The translations under genes were made by a program, and so were the position numbers. Shown in pieces: positions 16,277-26,344 of a stretch of 40,904 nucleotides of DNA; position 1 is the stretch's first letter, and each line of letters begins with the position of its first letter. Under the pieces are notes generated by a model. It did not search any database, had not been told where the DNA came from, and saw nothing but the letters and a program-made list of their open reading frames with translations. Origin of the DNA: Opitutia bacterium (lineage in GTDB: Bacteria; Verrucomicrobiota; Verrucomicrobiia; Opitutales; Opitutaceae); NCBI GenBank assembly GCA_947453695.1, contig CANGHW010000036.1, positions 1 through 40,904 on the forward strand. The letters run 5' to 3'.

Positions 16277-17653
16277 ATGAACGCTGCCACTTCTACGTCC
16301 AAATCTGCCCCGGCCGGTGCACCCGCCCGTCCGAAATCCAAAGCCCTCTGGTTCGTGCTCGGCGGCCTGCTGCTCCTGGTAGTTCTAGGTGGTGCTGCAG
16401 TCATTTCGAAACGCAGTTCCTCCCAAGTGGTAAATGTCACCACCGAGAAAGCGATTTCGAAGACCATTACGCAGGTCGTCTCGGCGACGGGTAAGGTCCA
16501 GCCCGAGGTCGAAGTGAAGATCGCCCCGGAGGTTTCAGGCGAGATCGTGCAGCTGCCATTCCGCGAGGGCGCCGTAGTGAAAAAGGGCGATCTGCTCCTC
16601 AGCATCAAACCCGACGTCTACAAGGCCCAAGTTGAGCAACAGGAAGCCGGTTTGGTCGCCGCCCGCACGGGAGTCGTCCAAGCCAAGGCCCAACTGCTCA
16701 AGGCGCAGGATGACCTGAAGCGCAATGAAGACCTCTTTGCCAAAAAGCTCCTCTCGGATTCCGACATCATGACTGCCCGCACGTCCCTCGAGGTTGCCCA
16801 GGCGAACTACGAGAACTCCCAGGCCACCGTGCGGCGCACGGAAGGCGCGCTTAACCAGACAAAGGATCAGCTCACCAAGACGATCATTTACTCCCCGATC
16901 GACGGTAAGGTCAGTTCGCTCAGCACCGAGCTCGGTGAACGTGTCGCCGGCACGGGTTCCTACGGCGGTGCCGAAGTGATGCGCGTGGCCGACCTCGCCA
17001 ACATGGAAGTGCGCGTGAACATTAACGAAAACGACATCGTGAACGTGAAAGTCGGTGACAAAGCCAAGGTCGCGATCGATGCCTACCCCAACCGTAAGTT
17101 CGAGGCGGTGGTGAAGGAAATCGGTTCTGCCGCCAAGGTCACCGGCCAGAACACGCAGGACGAAGTCACCAACTTCCTCGTGAAAATCCGCATCCTCGAC
17201 AAGGACGTCGCGTTCCGCCCCGGCATGAGCGCCAATGCCGACGTTGAGACCAAGATCGTCGAAAACGTCGTCGCAGTGCCGATCCAGAGCGTCACGGTGC
17301 GCGCCAAGGACAGCAACAAGACTATCGAGCAGTTGGCCGGCGACCGCGAAAAGCGGACCAGCGAAAACAAGGGCGACGGCGCCGCCGCCGCTGTGAACGA
17401 CAAGCAGTCTAAGCAATCGGACAAGAATGATCGCGACAGCCTGCAGCGGGTGGTGTTTGTGAAGACCGGCGACACCGTGAAGCAGGTAAAAGTGGAGACC
17501 GGCATCCAGGATACCACGCACATTGAGATCAAATCGGGCCTCACGGCTGGCGATGAGATCGTCAGCGGTAGCTTCGGTGTGATCACCCGCACCCTCAAAG
17601 ACGGCATGACCGTTGCCATCGACAAATCCAAGAAAGCGCCGGAGAAGAAGTAA
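16277..17653 (+). CDS. MacA/HlyD-type periplasmic adaptor subunit
   Basis: 458 residues. One N-terminal membrane anchor ([19 protein letters not shown], about residues 24-42) leaves the rest in the periplasm. The lipoyl half-motifs ([21 protein letters not shown] and [14 protein letters not shown]) flank an alpha-helical hairpin rich in Gln, Lys and Ala, followed by a beta-barrel domain ([20 protein letters not shown]) and a membrane-proximal domain. A Lys/Asp-rich insertion at about residues 350-390 ([14 protein letters not shown]) is unusual. It links an inner-membrane ABC permease to an outer-membrane channel; no TolC-like gene is in the window. The ATPase gene follows 37 bp later, so the four genes to 20943 form one operon. 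Confidence 0.9.
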   Translation: MNAATSTSKSAPAGAPARPKSKALWFVLGGLLLLVVLGGAAVISKRSSSQVVNVTTEKAISKTITQVVSATGKVQPEVEVKIAPEVSGEIVQLPFREGAVVKKGDLLLSIKPDVYKAQVEQQEAGLVAARTGVVQAKAQLLKAQDDLKRNEDLFAKKLLSDSDIMTARTSLEVAQANYENSQATVRRTEGALNQTKDQLTKTIIYSPIDGKVSSLSTELGERVAGTGSYGGAEVMRVADLANMEVRVNINENDIVNVKVGDKAKVAIDAYPNRKFEAVVKEIGSAAKVTGQNTQDEVTNFLVKIRILDKDVAFRPGMSANADVETKIVENVVAVPIQSVTVRAKDSNKTIEQLAGDREKRTSENKGDGAAAAVNDKQSKQSDKNDRDSLQRVVFVKTGDTVKQVKVETGIQDTTHIEIKSGLTAGDEIVSGSFGVITRTLKDGMTVAIDKSKKAPEKK

Positions 17654-17690
17654 CGCGCCGCGCCTCCTGCTCGTCTGCGCCACCAACATC

Positions 17691-18431
<741 letters not shown>

Positions 18432-18459
18432 GCCGGTTCGCGCCGCTGCGTTACGTCCC

Positions 18460-19710
18460 GTGAAACGTTTCTACTACGAACTCTTCGAGGCCTTCGCCAT
18501 CGCGTTTGCCCAGATCGCGGCCAACAAGCTGCGGTCCGCACTCACGGCGCTCGGCGTGATCATCGGCATCGTGGCGGTTACGCTCATGGGCACGGCGATT
18601 TTGGGCATCGACGCTGGCGTGGAGAACAGCCTTTCGGGTTTCGGTGATGATGTGCTCTATGTGACCAAGTGGCCGTGGAAAGACACCAATGACTGGTGGG
18701 TTTACCGCAATCGCCGCGACATCGACCTGGATCACGCTCAGCCGATCAACGATTGGATCGCCGCCCATCCCGACAGTCCGCTCAAGTTGGCCGTGCCTGC
18801 GGCCAATTGGAGTTCGAGTGTCCTGCGTGGTGAAAACAGGGTGGCCAACATTCGCATCGTAGGCACCACCGCCGACCTCGGGCGGGTCGTGCGTTCCGAC
18901 ATGAAAGAGGGGCGTTTTTTCACCGACATTGAAAACCGCAGTAGCCGCAATGTCGCGGTGATCGGCTTCGACGTGGCTGATGCGCTTTTCCCCAACGAGT
19001 CGCCTCTCGACAAGACCATCCGCATCCGCAACCAGGTTTACACCGTGGTAGGTGTGGCTGCTCGGCAGGGCAGCTTCCTTGGTCTCTTCAGCTGGGATTC
19101 GCAGGTGATTTTGCCCCTTGGCGCCTTCGCCCGCTCGTTTCCCATCCGCTTCGCCGATCCCGAAATCCGTATTCAGGTTGAACTCAGTCGACTGGAAGAC
19201 GCCAAAGACGAGATTCGCGGCATCATGCGGCGGGTCCGTGGCCTGAGTCCCGAAAAGAAGGACGATTTCGAAATCAACAGCCAGCAGGTGATCCGCGAGC
19301 AAATTGATCCCATCAAGAGCAAGATCGCTTTGGCCGGTCTCTTCATCACGGGCCTGGCACTTTTCGTCGGAGCCATCGGCATCATGAACATCACCTATGT
19401 GAGCGTGAAGGAACGCACCAAGGAGATCGGCACCCGCAAGGCCCTCGGGGCGCGGCGCCGCACGATTCTACTGCAGTTCCTCATCGAGGCGGTCAGTATC
19501 TGTCTCCTCGGTGGCATTGGCGGGTTGGTGACAGCGTGGGCCATGTCGGCGGCGGTGAGTTTGGCCATGCCCAGCTTCCCACTGGTCTTTTCCCTCGGCC
19601 TGGTCGTCACGGGCCTGTCGATCTCGGTTTTCACGGGTATTTTCAGCGGCTTCGCGCCTGCGTTCCAGGCGAGCAAATTGGACCCCGTCGTCGCGCTGCG
19701 TTACGAGTAA
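18460..19710 (+). CDS. MacB-like ABC transporter permease, first of two
   Basis: 416 residues from GTG 18460, 28 bp after the ATPase. Residues 1-60 hold a first membrane segment (LTALGVIIGIVAVTLMGTAILG) after the short amphipathic AFAQIAANKLRSAL motif typical of MacB permeases. A periplasmic core domain follows to about residue 285. Three C-terminal membrane segments (about 285-310, 345-365, 375-400) are separated by TYVSVKERTKEIGTRKALGA, the conserved coupling segment, and it ends with the usual LDPVVALRYE. It probably pairs with the next permease as a heterodimer. Confidence 0.93.
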   Translation: MKRFYYELFEAFAIAFAQIAANKLRSALTALGVIIGIVAVTLMGTAILGIDAGVENSLSGFGDDVLYVTKWPWKDTNDWWVYRNRRDIDLDHAQPINDWIAAHPDSPLKLAVPAANWSSSVLRGENRVANIRIVGTTADLGRVVRSDMKEGRFFTDIENRSSRNVAVIGFDVADALFPNESPLDKTIRIRNQVYTVVGVAARQGSFLGLFSWDSQVILPLGAFARSFPIRFADPEIRIQVELSRLEDAKDEIRGIMRRVRGLSPEKKDDFEINSQQVIREQIDPIKSKIALAGLFITGLALFVGAIGIMNITYVSVKERTKEIGTRKALGARRRTILLQFLIEAVSICLLGGIGGLVTAWAMSAAVSLAMPSFPLVFSLGLVVTGLSISVFTGIFSGFAPAFQASKLDPVVALRYE

Positions 19711-19719
19711 CTAGCCGCC

Positions 19720-20943
19720 ATGCTTATCGCCGAAATTTTCCGCCTCGCGTTTGCTTCGCTCACGGCGAACAAGCTTCGATCAAGTCTGACGGTGCTGGGT
19801 ATCGCGGTCGGCGTGTTTTCCGTGATCGGCGTCATGACGCTGATCAACGGTATGCGCGGCTCGATCGAAAGCGGATTGAATGTGCTCGGGGCGAATAGCT
19901 TTCAGATCAACAAATTCCCCCCGATCAGCTTTAACGACTGGAACCGTTTCCGGAATCGCCGCGATGTCACCTATGCCGTGGCCAACCGGTTCAAGGATTT
20001 GATGGGTGATTCGGCGAAGGTAAATCTGCAGATCGGCCGCGGTGGCATGACCGTCGTGGTGCGGGATCGGAAGACCAACCCCAACGTGCGTTTGGTCGGC
20101 ACCGACGAGAATTATGTCACCGCGTTCAACTACGATGTCGTGGCGGGCCGAAATCTCGGTGCCGACGACGTCGAGTATGGCCGGCCGGTGTGCCTGCTCG
20201 GCTCCGATGTGATCCAGCGGATTTTCCCAGACGAAGAAGCGCTTGGGAAAATGGTCCGGATCAACGGGCAAAATTATACGGTTGTCGGCTTGCTGGCGCC
20301 CAAGGGAACATCTTTTGGCGGCAACCCCGATAATCTCGTGGTCACCCCGATTTCCCGTTTCCTCGCAGTTTACGGTCGGGCGTATCGCTCGATCAGTATG
20401 AATGTCCAGGCGCCGAGTCAGGCTGAGATGGCGGCAACCCAGGAAAAAGCCGTCGGCATGATGCGCTTGGTGCGCGGCCTCCACCCGGAGGATGGAAATG
20501 ACTTTGAAGTGTTTTCCAACGAGTCGCTGATCGAAGCCTTCAACAAGATCGCGGATGTCGTCGCGGCCGGTGCGCTGATCATCAGTGCGATCGCGCTCCT
20601 CGCTTCCGGGGTGGGCGTCATGAATATCATGCTGGTGAGCGTCACCGAACGCACAAAGGAGATCGGCATCCGTAAAAGTATCGGGGCGAAGAAAAAGAGC
20701 ATCATGCTGCAGTTTCTTGCCGAAGCGGTGGCGCTTTCCCTCATCGGTGGCGTGGCTGGAGTGGCCGTGGGCGTCGGCGGTGGCAATACCGCGGCCTATT
20801 TCATGAACACGGCGATCACCTTCCCCTGGCTCTGGGCCGGCATCGGACTCTTCGTCTGCGGCGGGATCGGCGTGGTATTTGGTCTATACCCCGCATGGAA
20901 GGCCGCCTCACTGGATCCGATCGAGGCGCTCCGCTACGAGTAG
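19720..20943 (+). CDS. MacB-like ABC transporter permease, second of two
   Basis: 407 residues, 9 bp after the first permease. The architecture is the same: N-terminal FASLTANKLRSSLTVLGIAVG with one membrane segment, a periplasmic core, three C-terminal membrane segments around MLVSVTERTKEIGIRKSIGAKKKS, and the ending LDPIEALRYE. The two permeases are clearly related in plan but differ in the periplasmic core, so they are diverged paralogues rather than a recent duplication. Together with the ATPase and adaptor they would export a peptide, lipid or small molecule, or transmit force to a periplasmic partner. The cargo is unknown. Confidence 0.93.
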   Translation: MLIAEIFRLAFASLTANKLRSSLTVLGIAVGVFSVIGVMTLINGMRGSIESGLNVLGANSFQINKFPPISFNDWNRFRNRRDVTYAVANRFKDLMGDSAKVNLQIGRGGMTVVVRDRKTNPNVRLVGTDENYVTAFNYDVVAGRNLGADDVEYGRPVCLLGSDVIQRIFPDEEALGKMVRINGQNYTVVGLLAPKGTSFGGNPDNLVVTPISRFLAVYGRAYRSISMNVQAPSQAEMAATQEKAVGMMRLVRGLHPEDGNDFEVFSNESLIEAFNKIADVVAAGALIISAIALLASGVGVMNIMLVSVTERTKEIGIRKSIGAKKKSIMLQFLAEAVALSLIGGVAGVAVGVGGGNTAAYFMNTAITFPWLWAGIGLFVCGGIGVVFGLYPAWKAASLDPIEALRYE

Positions 20944-20984
20944 TAGCTGAAACGGTCGCGCCTCCGTTGCTGGATGGTCAAACT

Positions 20985-21011
20985 GTGGTGGGCGCCAAGG
21001 CCCGCCATCAC
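20985..21011. terminator. possible bidirectional hairpin between convergent genes
   Basis: GTGGTGG (20985-20991) pairs with CCATCAC (21005-21011) with one G-T wobble, between the permease stop and the stop of the leftward kinase-like gene. There is no clear T-run on either side, so termination is only suggested by position. Confidence 0.3.
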
Positions 21012-21013
21012 GA

Positions 21014-22231
21014 TCAACCGCGTCGAATCTCCGAGCCTTGGAAGCGGATTTGGATGCGGAAGACCTTCTTCACGCGGCACGTGATATGTCCGGTCGCGAG
21101 ATCGACCTTTTCGGGGACTTCGATGCGATGAAGATCCACCACGGCGTGGAAACCGCGTTCGGAAAACACATCGATCAACATCGCCAGCGCCGTGGGATCG
21201 TCCAGGAGCATATCCTCCGTGTTGACGTGGGCGGCGCCGGAGATCGCGTGGCGCTGCACGATCGGGAGGATTTTCTTTGAGATGAAGCTCACGACCTGGC
21301 CGAACAATTCCGGTTGGCCAAATTCGTAGCTATCGAGCCGCTTCACCAGTTCCTGGCGCGCGTGGACGATGATTTCGTTGGCGACGGGGACATGCCGCAG
21401 CCGGTCGACCGTGCGGGGATCAAGTTCCAGGGTGCTCTGGTATTCGAGCTCCTTGAGGATGTTTTGCTCGACCTCGTGCAGGGTGCCCTGCGCGTTGATG
21501 AAGTGGTAGTGAAAGGTCTCCTTTAGCGACTGGAGTGCGTCCCACGTCTGCTCCTTGAACACCCGGTAGCGGCGGCGGGCGAGCGACTCGTCGTGGTCGG
21601 TCGGGCGATCTTCCCAGAGCGTGCCTACGCCGGTGCGAGCGACCTCTTCGTTGTGGGCCCGGGTCTCGCGGCCGCGCTTGAGCTGGCGGGCAATCGACTC
21701 CTTTTCATCCACGAACAGCACCATGATGTGCACGGTGGGCTGACGGAAATGGATGCTGAGCGGTGTGCCGTAGAACTCGCGACGCAACGCGTGCATTTTG
21801 CCCACGAGCAGCTTGAGACACTCGACCTGCACGTTGGTGCGGGGAAAGCCGTCGAGAATGGCTCCGTCGTGGTATTCCTTGCTGAGGAGTTTGCGGAGCA
21901 GGAGGCCGACCACTTCGCGGTCACCGACCATGTTGCCCCCGTCCTTGAGGGCCTTGGCCTCCGGGGAGTCCAGAAGCGCGCTGATCACGATCGGCGGGCA
22001 GGTGAGGCCGCGGGCCCGGGTGATAAAGTCCGTATTGGTGCCCTTGCCGGCGCCTGGTGCACCGCCGAGCAGAATGATTTCCTTCGGGAAGCGGAGATTC
22101 TCGCGGCCGTATTCCTCTTCCAAGCGTTGCCACACGGAACCGAAGATCAGTTGGGCGTCTTTAATTTCCAAATCACTGAGCTTGGGGGGCACAGGGACGG
22201 CAGGGAGTGGCTGGGCGGCAGGCGTAGACAT
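21014..22231 (-). CDS. adenylate-kinase-like nucleoside monophosphate kinase with a long C-terminal extension
   Basis: 405 residues, against about 215 for ordinary adenylate kinase. The P-loop GAPGAGKGT is at residues 57-65 and the NMP-site signature DGFPRT at 127-132, so the kinase fold is intact. A long stretch rich in basic residues (RQLKRGRETRAHNEE, DRPTDHDESLARRRYRVFKEQ) stands where the LID is expected, without a zinc Cys4 set. Residues about 255-405 form an extra domain I do not recognise, ending GHITCRVKKVFRIQIRFQ. It could be the cell's adenylate kinase or a paralogue; no ribosomal-protein context is present. It stands alone, convergent with the ABC operon. Confidence 0.8.
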   Translation of the reverse strand: MSTPAAQPLPAVPVPPKLSDLEIKDAQLIFGSVWQRLEEEYGRENLRFPKEIILLGGAPGAGKGTNTDFITRARGLTCPPIVISALLDSPEAKALKDGGNMVGDREVVGLLLRKLLSKEYHDGAILDGFPRTNVQVECLKLLVGKMHALRREFYGTPLSIHFRQPTVHIMVLFVDEKESIARQLKRGRETRAHNEEVARTGVGTLWEDRPTDHDESLARRRYRVFKEQTWDALQSLKETFHYHFINAQGTLHEVEQNILKELEYQSTLELDPRTVDRLRHVPVANEIIVHARQELVKRLDSYEFGQPELFGQVVSFISKKILPIVQRHAISGAAHVNTEDMLLDDPTALAMLIDVFSERGFHAVVDLHRIEVPEKVDLATGHITCRVKKVFRIQIRFQGSEIRRG

Positions 22232-22473
22232 GACGTTGGGTTAGACGCGAGGGTCTAGAGGGTTTTGGCGACGAGGTAGACACAAGGAAAATCTCTCCGC
22301 CGCCGTGGGGTCGTGCAGAACACCGGTCTGGGGCTCAATCCTTCCCGCGAATTGCACGACCAGACCTCGGCCGGGAACTGGTTGGATCGACCCCGATGAA
22401 AAACAAAACTCTGATTCTCAGGGGTTTCCCGCCGGCGGGTGCGGGCTGGCATGATTCGGGCGAAAGCAGTGCC

Positions 22474-22596
22474 ATGACTCTCCTCCTCGTTTCCTTCTTC
22501 CTGCTCGGTGGACTCCTTTCATTGCTGGTCGTCGCCGATGATCGGGCGGCCGATGCCACCGAGGCCGCCCGGGTGCGGGCCTTCGACAAATACTAA
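22474..22596 (+). CDS. small single-pass membrane protein, hypothetical
   Basis: 40 residues from ATG 22474; an in-frame ATG at 22396 would give 66 residues with a Gly/Pro-rich N-terminus. The short form is one hydrophobic segment (LLLVSFFLLGGLLSLLVVADD) followed by an acidic and basic tail. Nothing else in the 546-bp gap between the kinase-like gene and the response regulator looks coding. A terminator hairpin lies 104 bp after the stop. Verrucomicrobia carry many such short proteins, but this one rests on composition only. Confidence 0.4.
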   Translation: MTLLLVSFFLLGGLLSLLVVADDRAADATEAARVRAFDKY

Positions 22597-22699
22597 ATTT
22601 TTTTTCGGCCTTCGGAACCTCCCTGCGCTCCCTCGGTCGAATGCATCCGGCATAGACCCGATGGCATAGCCAAAGGCCTGCCAAGTTGAAGCTGGACCT

Positions 22700-22731
22700 G
22701 GCGGGGTCGCGCAAGCGGCCCCGCCTTGCTT
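22700..22731 (+). terminator. intrinsic terminator before the sigma-54-type regulator
   Basis: GGCGGGGTCGC (22700-22710) pairs with GCGGCCCCGCC (22715-22725) across a GCAA tetraloop with one T-G wobble, followed by TTGCTTTT. It lies 47 bp before the response-regulator start. It could end the small ORF's transcript or act as a leader attenuator. Confidence 0.7.
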
Positions 22732-22777
22732 TTGGCATTTCGCTCTGCGCTCCGGCCGCCACACTTCCTTTCTCCCC

Positions 22778-24115
22778 ATGCGCATCCTCATCGTCGACGA
22801 CGAACCGGCTATCCGGAAAACCACGCGGATTGCCGTCGAACTGGCCGGCCATACCGCCGTCGAGGCGCCCAATGCGCTGCGTGCCCACAAGTGCATGGAG
22901 GAGGAGGCCTTCGATGCCGTGTTGCTCGATCTGAAGCTCGGTGCCGATGACGGCCTCGCGTTGCTGCCGAAGCTGCTCGAGAAAAACCAGCCGCCGCCGG
23001 CGGTCGTGATGTTCACCGCCTACGCCAATATCGCCACGGCCGTGGAGGCGATGCGCCGCGGTGCATTTGATTTCATTCCCAAGCCGTTTACGCCGGACCA
23101 GATCCGCGGCGTGCTGGCCAAGATCGAGAAATCGCGCGCGTTGGAGACGCGGGTGCGCTCGCTGGAGAGCCAGCTGGCGAGTGAGTCGCCGCCAATCGAT
23201 CTGGAGTCGTCCGAGCCGGCGACGCGCCGGGCGCTCGAAATCGCGTTCAAGGCCGCCGCGACGCCGGCGAACATTCTTGTGCTGGGGCCGAGCGGCACGG
23301 GCAAGAGCGTGCTCGCGCGCGAGATTCATCAGCGCAGCGCTCAGAAGGACGCGGCCTTTGTGACCGTGAGCTGTCCCTCGCTCTCCCGCGAATTGCTGGA
23401 GAGTGAATTGTTCGGTCACGTCAAAGGCTCCTTCACGGGCGCCGTGTCCGACACGCTCGGCAAAGTCGCGGCGGCCGATGGTGGCACGCTCTTTCTCGAC
23501 GAGATCGGCGAGATGCCGCTGGAGATTCAGCCCAAGCTCCTCCGCCTCCTGCAGGAGCGGGAGTATGAGCGCGTCGGCGAGGCCCGGCCGCGGCGTGCGA
23601 ATGTGCGGGTGATTGCTGCGACCAACCGGGCGCTGGCAGACGAAGTCAAAGCCGGGCGCTTCCGGGAGGATCTATTTTACCGGCTCAATGTGATCAGTGT
23701 CGGGTTGCCGGGGCTGCGGGACCGGCCGGCCGATCTCGCCCGTTTTGCCGAAAGCTACCGCCAGTTTTTCGCCCTGCGCCTCGGCAAGAAACTCGTGGGG
23801 TTTTCGCCGGCGGTGAGTGCGGCGTTTGCCGCCTATCCCTGGCCGGGCAATCTCCGCGAACTGCGTAATGTGATCGAACGCGCCGCAATCCTGTCCAGCG
23901 GTGAGACGATTGAGCTGGCTGACTTGCCCGAGGAGTTTGGCGGCAGGCCCGATCCCGGCATCGCGGTGGGCGCGCGGGTGACGCTCGACGCCCTCGAGAC
24001 TGAACACATCCGCCGGATTCTCTCGCTGGCGCGCAACCTCGACGAGGCGGCCCGTATTTTGGGCATCGATCCGGCGACGCTCTATCGGAAACGCCAGAAA
24101 CTCGGCTTGCTCTGA
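22778..24115 (+). CDS. NtrC-family sigma-54-dependent response regulator
   Basis: 445 residues. Receiver domain 1-120 with VDDE at 6-9, D51 as phospho-acceptor and K102 in FIPKPF. AAA+ domain about 142-380: Walker A GPSGTGKS (170-177), sigma-54 contact loop GSFTGA (217-222), Walker B GGTLFLDEIGEM, and an arginine-finger region FREDLFYRLNV. A C-terminal Fis-type helix-turn-helix covers about 400-445 (LDEAARILGIDPATLYRKRQKLGLL). The contact loop reads GSFTGA instead of the usual GAFTGA; such substitutions can weaken or retune sigma-54 activation. The kinase starts 9 bp later. Targets are unknown and no convincing -24/-12 promoter was seen in the window. Confidence 0.95.
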   Translation: MRILIVDDEPAIRKTTRIAVELAGHTAVEAPNALRAHKCMEEEAFDAVLLDLKLGADDGLALLPKLLEKNQPPPAVVMFTAYANIATAVEAMRRGAFDFIPKPFTPDQIRGVLAKIEKSRALETRVRSLESQLASESPPIDLESSEPATRRALEIAFKAAATPANILVLGPSGTGKSVLAREIHQRSAQKDAAFVTVSCPSLSRELLESELFGHVKGSFTGAVSDTLGKVAAADGGTLFLDEIGEMPLEIQPKLLRLLQEREYERVGEARPRRANVRVIAATNRALADEVKAGRFREDLFYRLNVISVGLPGLRDRPADLARFAESYRQFFALRLGKKLVGFSPAVSAAFAAYPWPGNLRELRNVIERAAILSSGETIELADLPEEFGGRPDPGIAVGARVTLDALETEHIRRILSLARNLDEAARILGIDPATLYRKRQKLGLL

Positions 24116-24124
24116 TTTTACGCG

Positions 24125-25900
24125 ATGCTCCGCACGCGACTCTTCCTCGGGCTGTTGCCGTTGGTGCTGATTTTAGTCGGCACGGGGGTCTACGCTATCC
24201 GCGTGGATCGCGAGCTGGCCGGGTCCTTGTCGCGGGACTTGGTGAACAACTACCGGGCGATCGCCGCTCTGCAGGAGATGCGCGAGTCGGCGCGGCAGAT
24301 GGGCAATGCCGTGCGCGAGGCGCGGGTGGGGGATCCGCTGACGGCGCGCCGGAGTTTCGATGAGCCCCGCTCGGCCTTTTCGCGCGAGCTCATGGGGCAG
24401 GCGGTCAGTTCGGTGGGATCGTCGCGCTCCGTCTTGGTGTCGGCGCTCGATGAGGCGTTTCGGGATTTCGTCACCAAGTCCGAACCAGTGCTGGCGGCGG
24501 GGGGGCTGGGTGCGCGGACGGATCTTTCGCGCGAGGAAGCGGCGCTTTATCGCGTGTTGGCGGCGATTGAGACTTTGACCAAGCGCGACGCCGCGGCGGC
24601 CCAACAGACGGCCGCGCGGGTCGAGCAACTGGCGGCCACGACCGAGCGCATCCTCATCACCGCGATCGTGGGCGCGGTGGTGCTGGCCGTCTTTGTGTCG
24701 TGGTGGTTGGCGGCGGCGCTGCTGCGGCCGATCAAGGCGCTCACCGCCTCGGCGGTCGCCGTGGGTGAAGGCGATCTCGACCGCACGGTGCCGGAGTATT
24801 CGCGCGATGAACTCGGCCAGCTTGGGCGCACCTTTAATGTAATGGCGGCCAAGCTGCGGTCCTACCGCGAGGCGACCCTGGCGAAGGTGCTCCGCACGCA
24901 GCGCACGATGGAGGCCACGCTCACTTCCACGCCGGAGCCGGTTTTTGTGGTGTCGCGGGAGGGCGCGATCGAAGTGCGCAATCCCGCGGCCGAGGCGCTA
25001 CGGCTGGAGAAATTTCCCGCGGAACTCGGCGAGCCGCTGAAGCGCGTTTTGGCGACGGGTGAGCACTACTTGCCGACGGACTATGCGAAAGTCGTTTCGC
25101 TCGGGGAGCGTCACTACCTGCCGCGCGTGTTGGCGATCGGCGACACGCTCACTGATTTCAAGGGAGCCGCGGTTATTTTGCAGGACGTGACGAAGTTCCG
25201 CCTGCTCGACGATGCGAAGACCAATCTCGTCGGCACGGTGAGCCACGAGCTGAAGACGCCGCTGACGAGTCTCCGCATGGCGGTGTATCTTCTGCTCGAG
25301 CAGAAACTCGAGGGGCTGACGGCGACGCAGCGGGAGTTGTTAGAGACGGCGCGCGACGATGCCGACCGTCTGCTCCGGATTCTCGATAACTTGCTCGATC
25401 TCGCACGCCTCGAAGCCGGGACGTCCACGCTCAATTGCCAGGAGCTGGAGGTCGGCGCGTTGGTGGAGGAAATTGCGCGGGAGGCCCGGGGCTTCATCGA
25501 GCCGGCCGGGCTCACGTTGGCGGTGGAGCTGGGGGCGGACGTCGCGGCCAAGCGACTCTGGCTCGATGCGGAGCGCATCCGCCACGTCTTCATGAATCTC
25601 CTCACGAATGCGGCGAAATATTCTCCGCCCGGGGGCACCGTGACGCTGGCCGCAGTGGCTGAGCCGGGTTTGGTGCGGTTCGCGGTGCGCGATGGCGGAC
25701 CCGGCGTGCCGGCGGAGAGCGTAGCCCAGGTCTTTGATCGTTTTTATCGCGCGCCCGGGCAGGAGCGCAAAACCGGAGCCGGGCTCGGTCTGGCGATTGC
25801 GCGCGAAATCGTCGTCGCCCACGGTGGCAGCATCGCGTGCGCGAGCGAGCCGGGCCGGGGCGCGGAGTTTTACTTCCTGCTGCCGGACAAGACGGGCTGA
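24125..25900 (+). CDS. membrane sensor histidine kinase, KinB-like (HAMP-PAS-HisKA-HATPase)
   Basis: 591 residues. TM1 is about 5-25, a helical periplasmic domain spans 27-172, and TM2 is about 175-200, followed by HAMP (RPIKALTASAVAVGEGDLDRTV, to about 250). A PAS domain lies at about 260-358. HisKA has H374 in GTVSHELKTPLTSLRM, and the ATPase boxes are FMNLLTNAAKYSP (N), RDGGPGVP (G1) and GAGLGLAIAREIV (G2). The domain order matches KinB, the partner of the NtrC-type AlgB in Pseudomonas. With the upstream regulator it forms a standard pair. The last 31 bp overlap the convergent gene ending at 25870. Confidence 0.93.
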   Translation: MLRTRLFLGLLPLVLILVGTGVYAIRVDRELAGSLSRDLVNNYRAIAALQEMRESARQMGNAVREARVGDPLTARRSFDEPRSAFSRELMGQAVSSVGSSRSVLVSALDEAFRDFVTKSEPVLAAGGLGARTDLSREEAALYRVLAAIETLTKRDAAAAQQTAARVEQLAATTERILITAIVGAVVLAVFVSWWLAAALLRPIKALTASAVAVGEGDLDRTVPEYSRDELGQLGRTFNVMAAKLRSYREATLAKVLRTQRTMEATLTSTPEPVFVVSREGAIEVRNPAAEALRLEKFPAELGEPLKRVLATGEHYLPTDYAKVVSLGERHYLPRVLAIGDTLTDFKGAAVILQDVTKFRLLDDAKTNLVGTVSHELKTPLTSLRMAVYLLLEQKLEGLTATQRELLETARDDADRLLRILDNLLDLARLEAGTSTLNCQELEVGALVEEIAREARGFIEPAGLTLAVELGADVAAKRLWLDAERIRHVFMNLLTNAAKYSPPGGTVTLAAVAEPGLVRFAVRDGGPGVPAESVAQVFDRFYRAPGQERKTGAGLGLAIAREIVVAHGGSIACASEPGRGAEFYFLLPDKTG

Positions 25901-26283
25901 GCCGCGCCGGTGGCGAGGCTTGGGAGGGCAAACGGCGCCATGCTCTCGGCGTAAGACTCTTCTTCGCCGAGCGTCTCCAGGACCAGGGCGCGGAGGCGAG
26001 TCACCGAGAGGCGCAGCTTCCACTCGCGGCGGAGGCGGCCGCTATTGCCGGCGTGGTAATTGTATTCCGCGACCTCGGCCGCGAAACCGCTGGAGCGGTT
26101 GAGCTGGCCGGTGGCGCGAATGAGTTCGAGGTCGGGGGCGAAGAAATCCTCGTCGATTAAGACGAGCAGGTTCCGGAACATCCGGGCCTGGGGATAGAGG
26201 CAGCGGGTCAGCACCGCTTGCTCGAAGTTTTCGGTCGGCACGCCGTGACGCGTGTAAAAGAGCTCAGCGAGAGTCTTTTTCAT
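25870..26283 (-). CDS. small protein of unknown function
   Basis: 137 residues from ATG 26283 (complement). I do not recognise a family. The N-terminal half is ordered-looking (LAELFYTRHGVPTENFEQAV, LYPQARMFRNLLVLIDEDFF, PDLELIRATGQLNRSSGFAAEV) with a conserved feel and no signal peptide or membrane segment, so it is probably cytoplasmic. The last 15 residues are low in complexity. Its 3' end overlaps the 3' end of the KinB-like kinase by 31 bp on the opposite strand. The next gene on the same strand ends 61 bp upstream, so it could be last in the LysR-MFS-U32 transcript. Confidence 0.75.
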   Translation of the reverse strand: MKKTLAELFYTRHGVPTENFEQAVLTRCLYPQARMFRNLLVLIDEDFFAPDLELIRATGQLNRSSGFAAEVAEYNYHAGNSGRLRREWKLRLSVTRLRALVLETLGEEESYAESMAPFALPSLATGAAQPVLSGSRK

Positions 26284-26344
26284 GGGGAGGGGTTACCTTC
26301 AGAACATCGGCACGCCCCATCGTGTCCAGTAGCAAAAACGCCGA

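Noticed and set aside
18460..20943. Recent tandem duplication of the permease gene
   Set aside because: The two proteins share architecture and end motifs but differ throughout the periplasmic core, so they are old paralogues, not a repeat.
22733..22750. Possible -24/-12 sigma-54 promoter (TGGCATTTCGCTCTGC) before the NtrC-type regulator
   Set aside because: The GG to GC distance is one base too long and the -12 element is poor.
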